Positions 39,701 through 49,400 of a DNA stretch of 64,000 nucleotides are shown one piece after another. This DNA comes from Certhia americana. Lineage: Eukaryota; Chordata; Aves; Passeriformes; Certhiidae. Within the stretch, counting starts at the first letter, position 1. Each line of letters starts with the position of its first letter. Both the position numbers and the translations under genes were made by a program. The notes under the pieces are model-generated. The model worked only from the letters and a program-made list of their open reading frames with translations. It was not told where the DNA came from and ran no database searches. The stretch lies in the NCBI GenBank assembly GCA_018697195.1, contig JAGMWU010000039.1:124001-188000 (forward strand). The letters are read 5' to 3'.

Positions 39701-42677
39701 CCAAGCTTCTCACACTGGCTGCTGCAGGATGACTTTATGCCACAATTTCCAAATGCTTGTCCTTTTAACTCTCACCTTTTGCTTTCCTTCCTTCCTTCCC
39801 TTCCTTCCTTCCCTTCCTTCCTTCCCTTCCTTCCTTCCTTCCCTTCCTTCCTTCCCTCCCTCCCTCCCTCCCTCCCTCTATCCCTATATCCTTATCCACA
39901 TTTATGTCTAATTATGATTCTTTTCTTACATTTATAAAAGGTGCTATTACAAAAAGGAGGAAATTATAATAGTCATATTCAAAGCCTAACAGACTGTAAT
40001 CACTCGTTTGACTTCAAGTTCTTTCATGACTGAGCCTTACAGTGCTTGTCACAGTTACATTACAGTTGAATCCTTACCCCTTTGTACACTTTCTCAAACC
40101 CATGCCTACCAAACACCACTGGTATACATTGTCAAAAACCCACCAAAACATCTATAATTCTCTAGAGCCACATAAAATACCCATTAAACTGCAATTATTT
40201 CCTAAGTATGCCAAGATTAAGCTGTAATATCAACGTTTCTAAAACGTTTGTAGAGGAACTATTTACCTGAGAACATCAAGATCTCATAGCAAGGATCACA
40301 TAGCAAAATTGAGATACTGGGCAGTATCCCTTTATAGAACAATACATCAGAAAGAATCCTACAATATTCTAGCAATACCAATACCTGTGTGCCCAGCTGC
40401 TCCAGCCTCAGTTATGTGCAAGTTCTGCTGAGAATGGCCAGGATCAAGAACATGGCAAACCCTGTAAGAAAGGAGCAGTACATCAGGTAGTCTGGATGCT
40501 TCACTTTGGGAATCCTTTCATAATTTATCTGTATTACTGACTTTTCTGCCAAGATTGCTAACTACAGTCACCTGCCAGTATGAATTGGGCACTCAGTATA
40601 TACTCTTATATCCTTTATCTAGCGCCGAGAAGTTGCCAAGACGGTTTTCTGTTTAGTTGTGATTTTTGCTCTTTGCTGGTTCCCTCTCCATCTGAGCCGG
40701 ATTTTGAAGAAAATGGTATACAATGAAAAAGATCCCAGCAGATGTGAACTACTCAGGTACTTCATTTCCTATGCCAATAGTTTTTAATGAAAAAATATAA
40801 TGCTGCATGCTTAGGACTTCTACGTATGTCACTGTGCAATGCAACTGTGGTGTTTATTAATTTTAAGCTGCACCCATTTTCAGCGGTTGCAGTTTTAATG
40901 GGGTAGCATAATCTCAACAAATGTTGTCTGTCGTAATTTTAATCACTTTGCTCTGGATTTTTTTAACATCTGTGAGACATTATTATAGACATGGCATGGT
41001 ACAAGATTAGATTGAGGGAGTTAGGTAAGAGAGAATTTGTTTGTGTGACAGAAGAAGCTGTAACTACAAGGAACATGGATGCTTCTGTAGCATAAGAACT
41101 GTTTAAATGTTTTTCTTCTTCTTGCCTAGTTTCTTGCTGCCCTTGGATTACATCAGCATCAACCTGGCAACCATGAACTCTTGTATAAACCCCATAGCTC
41201 TGTATTTTGTGAGCAAGAAGTTTAAAAACTGCTTCCAGGTAAGCTTCTCTTGATAAGATTTTATATCCAGTTAACGAACTGTATTGAACCACTTGGCTGT
41301 TATCTATTTTTAACAGCTGGGAGAAGAGGCACGCAAATGAATGAAAGAATATAAATTGTCTGGTTTAGCAGCTAGCAGTTCACATGTACATGTACTAACC
41401 TGAAAGTGAAACTATTCACTTTATCTGAAATATTCAACTAATAAATAAGTTTGACATAGTCCTCATATATGTAAACTGAGATAGACATGCTCTTGTAAAA
41501 ACTATTTATCTGTACATGACAGGCACATAAAATAGAATAACAATTTTCCACTCTCGATGACTCCAAGCTGCCTGCATTAAACCATGTCATTAATGACTAA
41601 AATTTTCAGGCCTGAATACCAAACCAGGCACCTGAGTTGACTTTGGCAATTAAATATGCATTGTGTCTTCTACATGCATTTTCCAGTTCCTACACATGCA
41701 AACATATTTTAAGGCTAAAATAATTTCCTTGTGACAATGTGCCTCTGCAAGTCCCTGTCCACCTATTAAAGGCAACACAGGAAGCAAAAAAATGAGAGTA
41801 AAGAAAGGAATGAAGTGGAACACTGAAATAGCTTTGTCTGCAATGAAAAACAAAGGATGACAGACTGTAGACTAAACTTTAAGTCTGAGAACAGGCAGAA
41901 TCCAAACTACTGAGAAAAGTGTAAAGTATTATTAGACTTAGGGAATACCTATTTGTCTGTAGCCTGATCAGATTTACAAACTATTTAAAGGGAGCATTTT
42001 CACATGATAAGTAGGAAGTCAGCTTTTATTCCTAACTGTGTAAAATGTTACACCTCAGTATGTTCACTGAACCTTTTCCAAAACAATTTTGTCTTTTTCT
42101 AAGATGTGAGAAGAGACCTAAGTTATGGGCTGGGGAATTTTTCTTCTTTTCTTTTCCATGCTAAGCAGCATGCTGATCCCCAAGTTTGTCAAGTACAATG
42201 ATAGAAAGAGGAAAAAAAAATTGACCCACCACCTAACAATATGTATTGAATTCTGTCAGTTCTCAATCTATTTGCCTTAGTCAAACAAATTTCCCTTTTC
42301 ATTCTGTGAAAGTTTTTTGTAAATAAGAGGCACAGGCTGGGCCTAATTTGCTGCATTTGTGACATTCAATCACAAGAATCATCTATGTTCTAGGATAAAA
42401 ATTTCCCTGAATTTCCCTAGCACTTGCTTCAGCTAGAATTATCTGTCATTTCTGAATGAAAAATATGGCTGGAAATCTGCAACAAACTGAGAGAGTTGTT
42501 TTAACTTTTATCTATTTATTTTTTATTCATTTGCAGTCATGTCTTTGCTGTTGCTGCTCCCAGTCTAAGAGTTTGGTGACTTCAGTGCCCATGAATGGAA
42601 CAAGCATTCAATGGAAAAACCAAGAACTAAACAATCACAATACAGACCGAAGCAGCCATAAAGACAGCATAAACTGA
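15084..42677 (+). CDS. EDNRA: Endothelin receptor type A (EDNRA), seven coding exons, 421 aa
   Basis: Class A GPCR that binds endothelin-1 and endothelin-2 at the plasma membrane and signals through Gq/11 and related G proteins; in vertebrates it acts in vascular smooth muscle and cranial neural crest (family knowledge). Coding join: 15084-15485, 29083-29210, 34794-34992, 38591-38743, 40623-40756, 41130-41238, 42537-42677; total 1266 bp with consistent phases. Seen in the protein: hydrophobic signal peptide about 1-20, N-glycosylation sequons at N29 and N58, TM1 about 76-100, Asp120 (position 2.50), the Cys152-Cys233 pair expected to bridge ECL1 and ECL2, DRY at 176-178, CWFPLH at 312-317, NPIALY at 359-364 and a Cys cluster 377-382 likely palmitoylated. 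The start MEALCLR and the tail HKDSIN match the mammalian EDNRA termini as I recall them, rather than EDNRB. Human EDNRA is 427 aa, so this copy is full length. No frameshift or lost key residue was seen. Confidence 0.97.
15563..15598 (+). repeat. 18-bp tandem duplication at the start of EDNRA intron 2
   Basis: TGCTCTTTTGTCAATGAA at 15563-15580 is followed directly by TGCTCTTTTGTCACTGAA at 15581-15598; one mismatch. Confidence 0.9.
16730..18955 (+). mobile_element. Decayed CR1 LINE with endonuclease-end, RT and 3' domain remnants
   Basis: A 5'-truncated non-LTR retrotransposon, sense to EDNRA. In order: end of the endonuclease domain at about 16826-17149 ([23 protein letters not shown]); linker at 17026-17385 ([15 protein letters not shown]); reverse transcriptase at about 17560-18100 ([34 protein letters not shown]); C-terminal part at 18098-18874 ([50 protein letters not shown]); then the 3' UTR ending in CTTCCAACCTGGTAATTCTG at about 18945. 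Several frameshifts and stops separate these pieces. The RT catalytic block, normally F-A-D-D, reads F-G-D-I at about 18070 with a codon missing, so this copy is dead. Confidence 0.95.
19300..19422 (+). mobile_element. CR1 3'-UTR fragment
   Basis: Contains the CR1 3' sequence words CTGGATGGGGCTCTGAGCAA, CCTGG, GGTGTCCC, TGGATGATCTTTAAGGT and a terminal GATTCTATGA. It lies 345 bp after the end of the larger CR1 in the same orientation, but is a separate 3' end, so it is an independent insertion or a rearranged piece. Confidence 0.9.
24538..24708. other. Assembly gap flanked by two poly-A runs and a 65-bp orphan segment
   Basis: A35 at 24538-24572, then 65 bases at 24573-24637 with several CpG dinucleotides, then 33 N at 24638-24670, then A38 at 24671-24708. 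The symmetric poly-A suggests one homopolymer locus at which the assembly broke. The 65-bp segment may not belong here. Open frames reported across it are meaningless. Confidence 0.85.
27021..27049. repeat. Poly-T tract
   Basis: T8, GTG, then T18 within EDNRA intron 2. A simple homopolymer; it could be the tail of a decayed minus-strand retroposon, but nothing upstream of it was recognised. Confidence 0.8.
29083..29210 (+). CDS. EDNRA: EDNRA coding exon 3 (residues 135-177, Arg split)
   Basis: Begins after the TTCCCTCTAG acceptor and encodes LLAQKWPF through TM3. It includes Cys152, Lys160 and the segment [15 protein letters not shown]. Its final AG is the first two bases of the Arg codon of the DRY motif, completed by G at 34794. 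The donor is GTACAG at 29211. Length is 128 bp (42 codons plus 2 bases), which keeps the frame with both neighbours. Confidence 0.95.
29211..34793 (+). other. EDNRA: EDNRA intron 3 (5.6 kb)
   Basis: Splits the Arg codon of DRY. It contains A16-17 near 31984-32000 and a CR1 tail at 33673-33735. About 34340-34640 is less AT-rich, contains several CpGs and is a candidate regulatory patch (see findings). No gene was recognised. Confidence 0.9.
33673..33735 (+). mobile_element. CR1 3'-terminal fragment with octamer tail
   Basis: TTGGTTGAACTTGATGATAT, AAAGGTCTTTTCCAACCT and the tail ATTCTGTGATTCTGTGAT, i.e. two ATTCTGTG octamers. Only about 60 bp remain recognisable; any upstream part is too diverged for me to delimit. 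Confidence 0.85.
34794..34992 (+). CDS. EDNRA: EDNRA coding exon 4 (end of DRY to ECL2, residues 177-243)
   Basis: Acceptor CTGTCTCTTTCAG ends at 34793. The exon completes Arg177-Tyr178, then encodes ICL2 ([13 protein letters not shown]), TM4 (the [13 protein letters not shown] region) and ECL2 with Cys233 in TCML. The donor is GTGAGT at 34993, phase 0. The exon ends in Phe-Met-Phe where I recall Phe-Met-Glu for human; this is a substitution with no length change. Confidence 0.95.
34993..38590 (+). other. EDNRA: EDNRA intron 4 (3.6 kb)
   Basis: AT-rich intron between ECL2 and TM5, with an A-rich run at about 35956-35967. No repeat family, RNA gene or ORF of interest was recognised. Confidence 0.85.
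38591..38743 (+). CDS. EDNRA: EDNRA coding exon 5 (TM5 and ICL3, residues 244-294)
   Basis: Acceptor TTATCTACAG ends at 38590. The exon encodes [20 protein letters not shown]5 and the start of ICL3 (TCEMLNRRN to SEHLKQ). The donor GTAAAT follows at 38744, phase 0. It has 51 codons. The sequence is near-invariant relative to mammalian EDNRA as I remember it. Confidence 0.95.
38744..40622 (+). other. EDNRA: EDNRA intron 5 (1.9 kb)
   Basis: Contains the 98-nt polypyrimidine microsatellite at 39782-39879. Otherwise it is AT-rich with nothing recognised. Confidence 0.85.
39782..39879. repeat. (CCTT)n/(CCCT)n polypyrimidine microsatellite
   Basis: 98 consecutive pyrimidines. The first part repeats CCTT with periodic CCCTT interruptions, giving a higher-order unit near CCCTTCCTTCCTT; the last part is a run of CCCT units. 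Serine/phenylalanine/proline-rich open frames over it are artefacts. Confidence 0.97.
40623..40756 (+). CDS. EDNRA: EDNRA coding exon 6 (end of ICL3, TM6, ECL3, residues 295-338)
   Basis: Acceptor TCCTTTATCTAG ends at 40622. The exon encodes [13 protein letters not shown], the CWFPLH motif of TM6 and ECL3 to CELL. It ends with AG, the first two bases of Ser339. The donor is GTACTT at 40757, a weak match to consensus but required by the frame. Length is 134 bp. Confidence 0.94.
40757..41129 (+). other. EDNRA: EDNRA intron 6 (373 bp)
   Basis: Shortest intron. Donor GTACTT, acceptor CTTGCCTAG with a pyrimidine-rich TTTTTCTTCTTCTTG tract. Nothing else was recognised. Confidence 0.9.
41130..41238 (+). 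CDS. EDNRA: EDNRA coding exon 7 (TM7 and helix 8, residues 339-375)
   Basis: Acceptor TTCTTGCCTAG ends at 41129; the first T completes Ser339. The exon encodes TM7 with [13 protein letters not shown] and NPIALY (residues 359-364), then helix 8 ([10 protein letters not shown]). The donor is GTAAGC at 41239, phase 0. LLPLDYIS replaces the human LLLMDYIG that I recall, which is a conservative difference. Confidence 0.95.
41239..42536 (+). other. EDNRA: EDNRA intron 7 (1.3 kb)
   Basis: Separates helix 8 from the cysteine cluster of the tail. AT-rich, with no repeat or gene recognised. The acceptor is preceded by a T-rich tract at about 42510-42534. Confidence 0.9.
42537..42677 (+). CDS. EDNRA: EDNRA coding exon 8 (C-terminal tail, residues 376-421, stop)
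   Basis: Acceptor ATTCATTTGCAG ends at 42536. The exon encodes [12 protein letters not shown], a cysteine cluster expected to be palmitoylated and to anchor the tail to the membrane. A Ser/Thr-rich tail ending HKDSIN and the stop TGA at 42675-42677 follow. It has 46 codons. Confidence 0.96.
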   Translation, partial: SCLCCCCSQSKSLVTSVPMNGTSIQWKNQELNNHNTDRSSHKDSIN

Positions 42678-43430
42678 AAATTCAGGACTCTCACACCATT
42701 TCAGAATGAAACAGGAAAGAAAAGTCACTACAAAGCTATTACAACAGGAAGCCCAGTGACTGTTCCATAAAGAATTCAGACATGTGCACCATTGTACCTA
42801 ATTCTAGAGGTGACTGAGTAGATGGAGTGAGTGTAACTGTGATGTTCTGTGAACTAAGATCCACTGGATGGTAATTCTGCCTCTGAAAAGGATATTGATA
42901 TGATCATGACACAAAAAACTGGCTTGAACTACACAGGTGGTTTTGCTGTTCTGAAGCAGGCAGGATCTGTCCAGTGTCTGTGACTGGTACAATGCACTCT
43001 TTTTTGCCTGATTGTTACCTAGAATTAATCACTCTGGAACTTTCGAGAAGATATCAAAATGGAATCTGTCTGAGACTATACTTACTCGCTGCCCATTTGT
43101 CTTTTAAGTTCTATTGCTGTGGTGGATAAAGTCCACATACCAGTTTGCATGTTGTTGTTGTTGCTGTTTTTCAGGTTTATGCTGGAAAATGTTTTGGTCC
43201 AGACCAGCATTTTACTTACTTATGTTACAATGGATTGGGACTAGCTGGGCAGTTCACATTAGTAGCACTTCAGTATTCAAATATAGGAAGAGACCATTTA
43301 AACAGCATCAACATTTGGCACTTAAGCACACATTAATACCAAAAAAAAAGAGGTATTAATAATACAGTATTATACTGTGTTATTTATTCCAGTGCTCTGT
43401 ACAAAATAAACATAATCTGTATCAGTGAAA
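42678..43430 (+). other. EDNRA: EDNRA 3' UTR, shortest form
   Basis: From the stop to a canonical AATAAA at 43405-43410, with a T/G-rich element (TGTGTTTTTATT) near 43466 that could be the downstream element. Human EDNRA has a longer 3' UTR as I recall, so a distal end such as the AATAAA at 46382-46387 is possible. Which site is used cannot be decided from sequence. Confidence 0.5.
43405..43410 (+). terminator. EDNRA: Candidate proximal EDNRA poly(A) signal AATAAA
   Basis: First AATAAA after the stop codon with a plausible downstream U/GU-rich element. The role is inferred. Confidence 0.45.
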
Positions 43431-46400
43431 AGAATGGAAGATGCTCACAGAAGGGCACCTTACAATGTGTTTTTATTAACCTGACATGTTAATTCTTAAA
43501 CTATATGAACCTTTTAATCTATTTAGACTATAGCTGCATTAAATCTGAGTTGAAATGAGGGTCAATGGAACATAGTGAAACATTATTAAAGCTGCCGACA
43601 GCTTCTGAGAATATGGTTATTATCAGAGCAGCTATGCACTCTATTTTCACATTGTGAACGTGTGGTTATAGTCAGAGTGAATGTAGAAATGTGGAAACCC
43701 ATGACAGTTGGATGTGCAGAAGGATATTTTGTGCCTTATTTCTTACAGAGTTCTCTGTCTTACACAACACTCAAAGATTTTAATGGGGTTTAATAGGTTA
43801 TCAGCATTGTTAACCATACAAATGCTATTAACAATATATAGAAACTATTGCTTGCATATATGTAAACTGATGATTTCCTTATTATTTCCATCCATTAAGG
43901 CTACATGGCAAGAGATTCCTGGTTTGCCTATGAAAATTTTAAAGGTAGCCTTTCATTAAATAGTGGAACTCAGTGTGGTGTCATATATAATATGTCTCAT
44001 GCACAAGTCTGTTAGGCAATTTATAGCATCTTTTGTGCTAGGCTAAGAAGCAGTAATCAAGATTCCACAATTTTTTAAACATCCATTTCACTTCCAATGA
44101 AAGATGTAATCCTGCATAGGTTTATTTAAGAGGTCAAAATTCTTGTGCCTACAGTGACTTCCGCTGCACAAGTTTCCCCAATGTTTACATTCACACAAAT
44201 CTTCTGAAGTATATTTAAAAAAAGGTTCTTTAAATAGATTTGTGTATTTTTTGTGTGCTTTTGTCTCTGTGACATATATGCGTGTATAAATACATATAAA
44301 TCTATGTTCATATGTTATAAACCTAAATACAGTCTTTGGACAGTGCTCTGTGGTAGTGCCTAAGAGCATGGTATGAGACTTAGCTGAATTTTACTTAAAA
44401 CATTTCATCCTGAAACTGTATCAGAAATCATAGTAAATGAGTGACAATGCTCTCCTTTGAGAAGACTGAGTTACTGAGTCTCTTTACATCCTGAAATCTT
44501 CCCTGCTGCTTTGACTGAACGTATCAAGGAGATGATAAAGGCAAACAGAAAAAAGACATGAGGAATGGATTTAAGTCGTAAATCGCTCCTTCAATATTTC
44601 AAGGCAGGAGAAGGCTTTGTGTGCATTCCCCTTTTCTGATATTTACAGGATGGCTAGATGAGCCAAAAAATTTCATACACCTGCAAACCAGTAATGTGAT
44701 TTCTCAGAGACACATTTCTACCTGTCTACAAAAGAGCAATAAAGACAATGTAGGTCAGATTAGGGTTCTTAACTTCTACCAAAAAAGCCCCACCTACCTG
44801 CAAAAGTTTCAGACTGTGAAATGGGTCACGTTTATGCTTTACAAGCAAGGTTGAATACCATGAGTCATGAAAATTTAAAATTTTTCTTTCCAGCACTGAC
44901 ATTTCCAACATCTTTTGCCTTCAACCCAAGAGCAGGCTCTGTTATGTGGCAGAGATACATAAACCTGCACTTACAAAGCATCCTTTAAACCAGTTCAGCC
45001 TAGATGGAAAAACTATCTTCCTACTCCTCATAATGCTGACTAACCTTAGCAGCAGCATTAAAAAATACAAATCTTTTTAACTAATGAAGAGGGTAAATTA
45101 TCTAACAGAAGTGAGAGGTACCTTTTAGAATCCTGTAGAATTATTTTTTTTGAGCTTACTTAGGGATCAGAGCATGCAAAAACTAACTGGTTTGAATGAG
45201 GTGACCCTCATTCCATTTCTCCACACTGTGGAAGGACAGACACAGCTTAAATAACAGTGACAAGTGAGGTCCTGGGAGGTCTCATACTCTTTTTTTGCCA
45301 CGTTTGCTTTTTCCCATTTTTCCACTTTGCTGCTCCCATTCACAAACCATTTGTAAGAACAAAGGGTGTTGTGATGTGGTGGCTGCAATGAGAATGCTTC
45401 TGAAAAACTTCCCAAGGTACTTTTTTAATTCTCTCCTCATCTTCCCACAGAGAATGGTAAATATTCTTCCTGGTACAGTATCTACCCTCAATTCTGAAAA
45501 AGAACCAACAAAAGTATTCCATAATTCTGGTGTCACATAGAAGCTGCTTTCTCTTTTACATCAGTACAACTTTCCACAAGTATCTTTCTATTCTCTCCCT
45601 ATTTTATAGATATTTTTATATCCTGCAGTTTGCATTCATCCCAACTGAACCAAGCCCAGCTTTTCTCTGCAGATAACAGTCCACTCCACAAGCTTCATAT
45701 TAAATTCATAAACATTTTGTCTGTTCATCATAATTAAAATCCATTTAACTGTCACATTCATCTTTTTTTATGGGCTTCAGAATTTCCCAACTTTTGTCGG
45801 ACCACTCAGTGTAAAATTTCATTGACAGTCTCATTTCTTAACTTAACTTAGTTTTAGAACACAGCTGTTCTCCTTGTCTTCAATATGAATTTTTTCAAAC
45901 TACCTCACTAAACATTTCCTCTTTGGTATATTTTATACTTATTTGCTTCAAGGAGACAGCATACATGCATTTTCACTTATTTCTATGTCTGTATTTATTT
46001 ATTTACATATGAAACTCTGTGCTTCACACCTGACCTAGCCAGCTCCTGTGCATTAAAAAAAGCACTTATATAGTTCATGATAAATCTCACTGGACGAAAC
46101 CCTTAGCTTGGTTCTTTTAAAAAGATACTTTTACTACCCTCATATCTGAATATGTTTAATTTTTATTTTAATACAATCAATTTCAGGTGATTACCTGTCT
46201 GTCCCTCCATCCCTCCAAGCCAAGTATCAACCCCCTGTCCAATTTCAGTAAGTTTTACAGAATAGAGTTATCACCATTATGAAGCTACAGAGAATTTCAT
46301 CAGAATTGCAGGATGGCAGGAAGAACAAAATTCTACTTGTGCTCTATGCAGAAATTTTCTGAAATGTAGTTTGTGTATAATAATAAATTCACTTGATAGA

Positions 46401-49400
46401 AAGATGTTGTAAACATTACAGATGCAGAAAAAGCCTTGATCAGAGCATGCAACTTGTAAGACATCTGAGAATCAAACCACAACCCACAAATTCTTGGCAG
46501 CCAGTATATGTAAGTTCCCTTGCTTGTGGAATTACTTGCTGCTTCTTTTTATTTTCCTGCCTCTCTTTCATCATTTGCATATTTACTGCAATCTTGTTAC
46601 TATATAATTTGATTCTGTGAAGCCTGATGGGTTTCTGTGTGTGAGAAGACATGGTACAAATTCAAATTCTGCTGTATTTGTGTGAACAGGTGCCTGCTGA
46701 AATGTCCCTGAGGCAAAGCACGCAGTCATTAGAAGAAACACCAGGACTGCATGCTAACATTGCCTTGCAAAGTTTCTTCCATACAATCAGTGCTGCAAAG
46801 TATTGGCTCAGCAAAGTATTCCTAATTTACACTCCTCACTCTTTCAAAGACTAAATAACAGCAATTCTCCAAAATCAGAGTAAAAGAAGACACATAAAAA
46901 GTTTAGAGACCAGAAACAGCTCCGAAGTTGCAAAGAAGGAAGAAAAAAAAACAAAAAAGACACTAAACTCAGGCATGTTTAAAATGTGCCTCTAAAAGAA
47001 ACACAGCTTATCATTAGTCCAAGTGTGGGAAAGAAAGATATGAACTAAATCAAAAAATGTAGGTCATCTCCAGTTCCTCCAATGGAAGATGAAATTAACT
47101 GACCTCTGCTATCTCATCTAGAATCAGTCTTCCCCCTGTACAAACACCACTGCTTCTGAACTGAGCTGTCACTTGAGTGACAGCCTTGCAGTCCTGTTAG
47201 TTACAGCAGCTTATTTTTACAATAACAAAGCTCAACAGAGTAAGTGCTACAAGTGGTAAGGAAAAAAAAAAATCTGAACTTCAGCAGCATGCTGCCCACA
47301 TTTCTGAGAGGAACTGAGTGTCTGCCAACAGCTCTGAAATCAATGATTTGGTGCATCTCAGAACAAGGCCTTTATATCAATCTCACAGTCTTGGGAGCAA
47401 AAAGATTGAGAAGTTACTGAATTAAGCATCCAGAACAATTAATAAGAAGCACTACCAAGCTCTCCAAGAGAACATCCCTCCTGCTACATGTTTTAAACAG
47501 ATGGGAAGATTAGAAATCCATCATTACACCACCATGCCACACTTCATATTTATTGAAATGTCTGTGTCTCAAGTTATTTTTTTGTCTTTTTCCCTCTAAA
47601 ATTGTTGTACAGCAGTCTCTTTGGTATTGCCTCTGAATAAAGTATACATTTGGATTAGCTTTCTCCCCAGTAGCTACACAGTGTTAATAAAGCAGTCATC
47701 TCCAGATACACAGTATATTCCAATATGGAAGCACAATTAAACCACACTGCCAGAAAAGTCACAGTTTTTTACAGTCAGGTTTTAAGCAGAAAATTAAGAG
47801 AGCACTCTTGGGACAAATGACTACAGTTCAGTACTACCAGTGGAAAAGACATTGATTTTTTTAGAAGATAAAGAAGAAACCATACCACTTTTGCTAATTC
47901 AAGAAAGAGCAGGTGTTTACAAGAACAATGAGAAACTCCACATTTCCTGAGCTGGAATAAAATACTTTGAAGGCAATAAATCTTCATGCTCCATTATATA
48001 AAATACATGTAAATTCTGTAAATTTGGAAGATATAACTCTCCAATGCAAGATTCTTTGATTGCCCTGCAATGTTTCTCTAAAGTATTAGTTTCAAGACAC
48101 ATCTCATACCAGAGATAATTGTGAAGAAAGGAAGATGCGTACTGAGTTAACCTTCTTGCACTGCAAAAAATCTTTAACATTTTTTGTAATATCCAGCATT
48201 GTTCTGGCTTTTCTATAACACAAATGAACTGCAACAATGGCAATATCAAGGACTACTCCAAGATCAAGGAATCCAGTGTTGAATTAGTTCCTTTTTATGA
48301 CTATTTGTATATATTTTTATGCATATGTATATACATATCATTTGAGAATTTGCTTGGCAGAACCTTAAGCAGTGGTTATTCTTCCATATAAAGTGCATTC
48401 TTAATACCCTCCCCCCTCCAAACAAACCTTCTCTTCCATTTACTTTAGCAGTGTAAGACCTCAAAATTAAAACTAGACAATAAAGTAATGTCAAGTTTCA
48501 AGTAGTAACTTGGGATAAAGTGCTGAATCTACTGACTTCAGCAGGACTGGGATTTCAATCAGAATGTGGGATGGAGCCCATTGGAATGGTAACTGTGGAA
48601 ATGTAACTAAGCCCACTGTAGCTAAGCAGGAGAGAAGTAAAAGATTCTGCGGGTCTTGAATGAATAAGTATGAAATTATAATCTCATAATTCAGGTCAGG
48701 GAAGAAGCCTTGGCACATTTTGTTTCCCATAAAACCAGTTTAATAAATGAAGTCAGAGGTAACAATGTTCTCCCCTCACACCACTCCACCAACTGAGACA
48801 GAAGACAAGAAAAAGAATATTGTCTACTTGCAGGGAGTAATCTTCATTGTAGAATACTAATATTCTGAAAATCCAGAGTATTGTCCTGATCCTGTCCTTC
48901 CTCCAGGATGTGACTCTTATTTAAACCAATTATTGTACGGATATCAATGGATTAATCAATGTCAATGTCCTTATTGCTGTGTCCTCCTTCCTGTTCAGGC
49001 AAATATTGGGAAAGTACCATTGGCTGGAATATCCTCACACTTCTGCAATTATGCAGATCAGTTTTACTGAACCAGTTCTGGCCTACACTGCAATCATTGT
49101 GGACATATTATATCATGAGCACATATGTCCCAAAGAAGTAGTGATCCTGGCCAGAGGAATCATGGACCAATATTTATTACTGCAGGGGATGTAGCATGCT
49201 GTGCTCCTGAAGAATTCCATGTGTACAAAAATATCTCTATGGGAGCTTACCCTGCTGAGTCAAACTGAAAACCCTTTCAGTCCTCCTGATATGCAGGCCT
49301 TTGGGATTGGCCTCCTTTCAGAAAATTTCATGTCCTGTAGCTGATTATATATTTAGCTGTTCTAGGGATGTATTTTCTGGGCTTTGGGAAAACACAGTTT

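Noticed and set aside
48323..48338. 16-bp perfect palindrome of AT-rich sequence
   Set aside because: Short alternating AT/TA palindromes are expected by chance in DNA this AT-rich; no supporting context.
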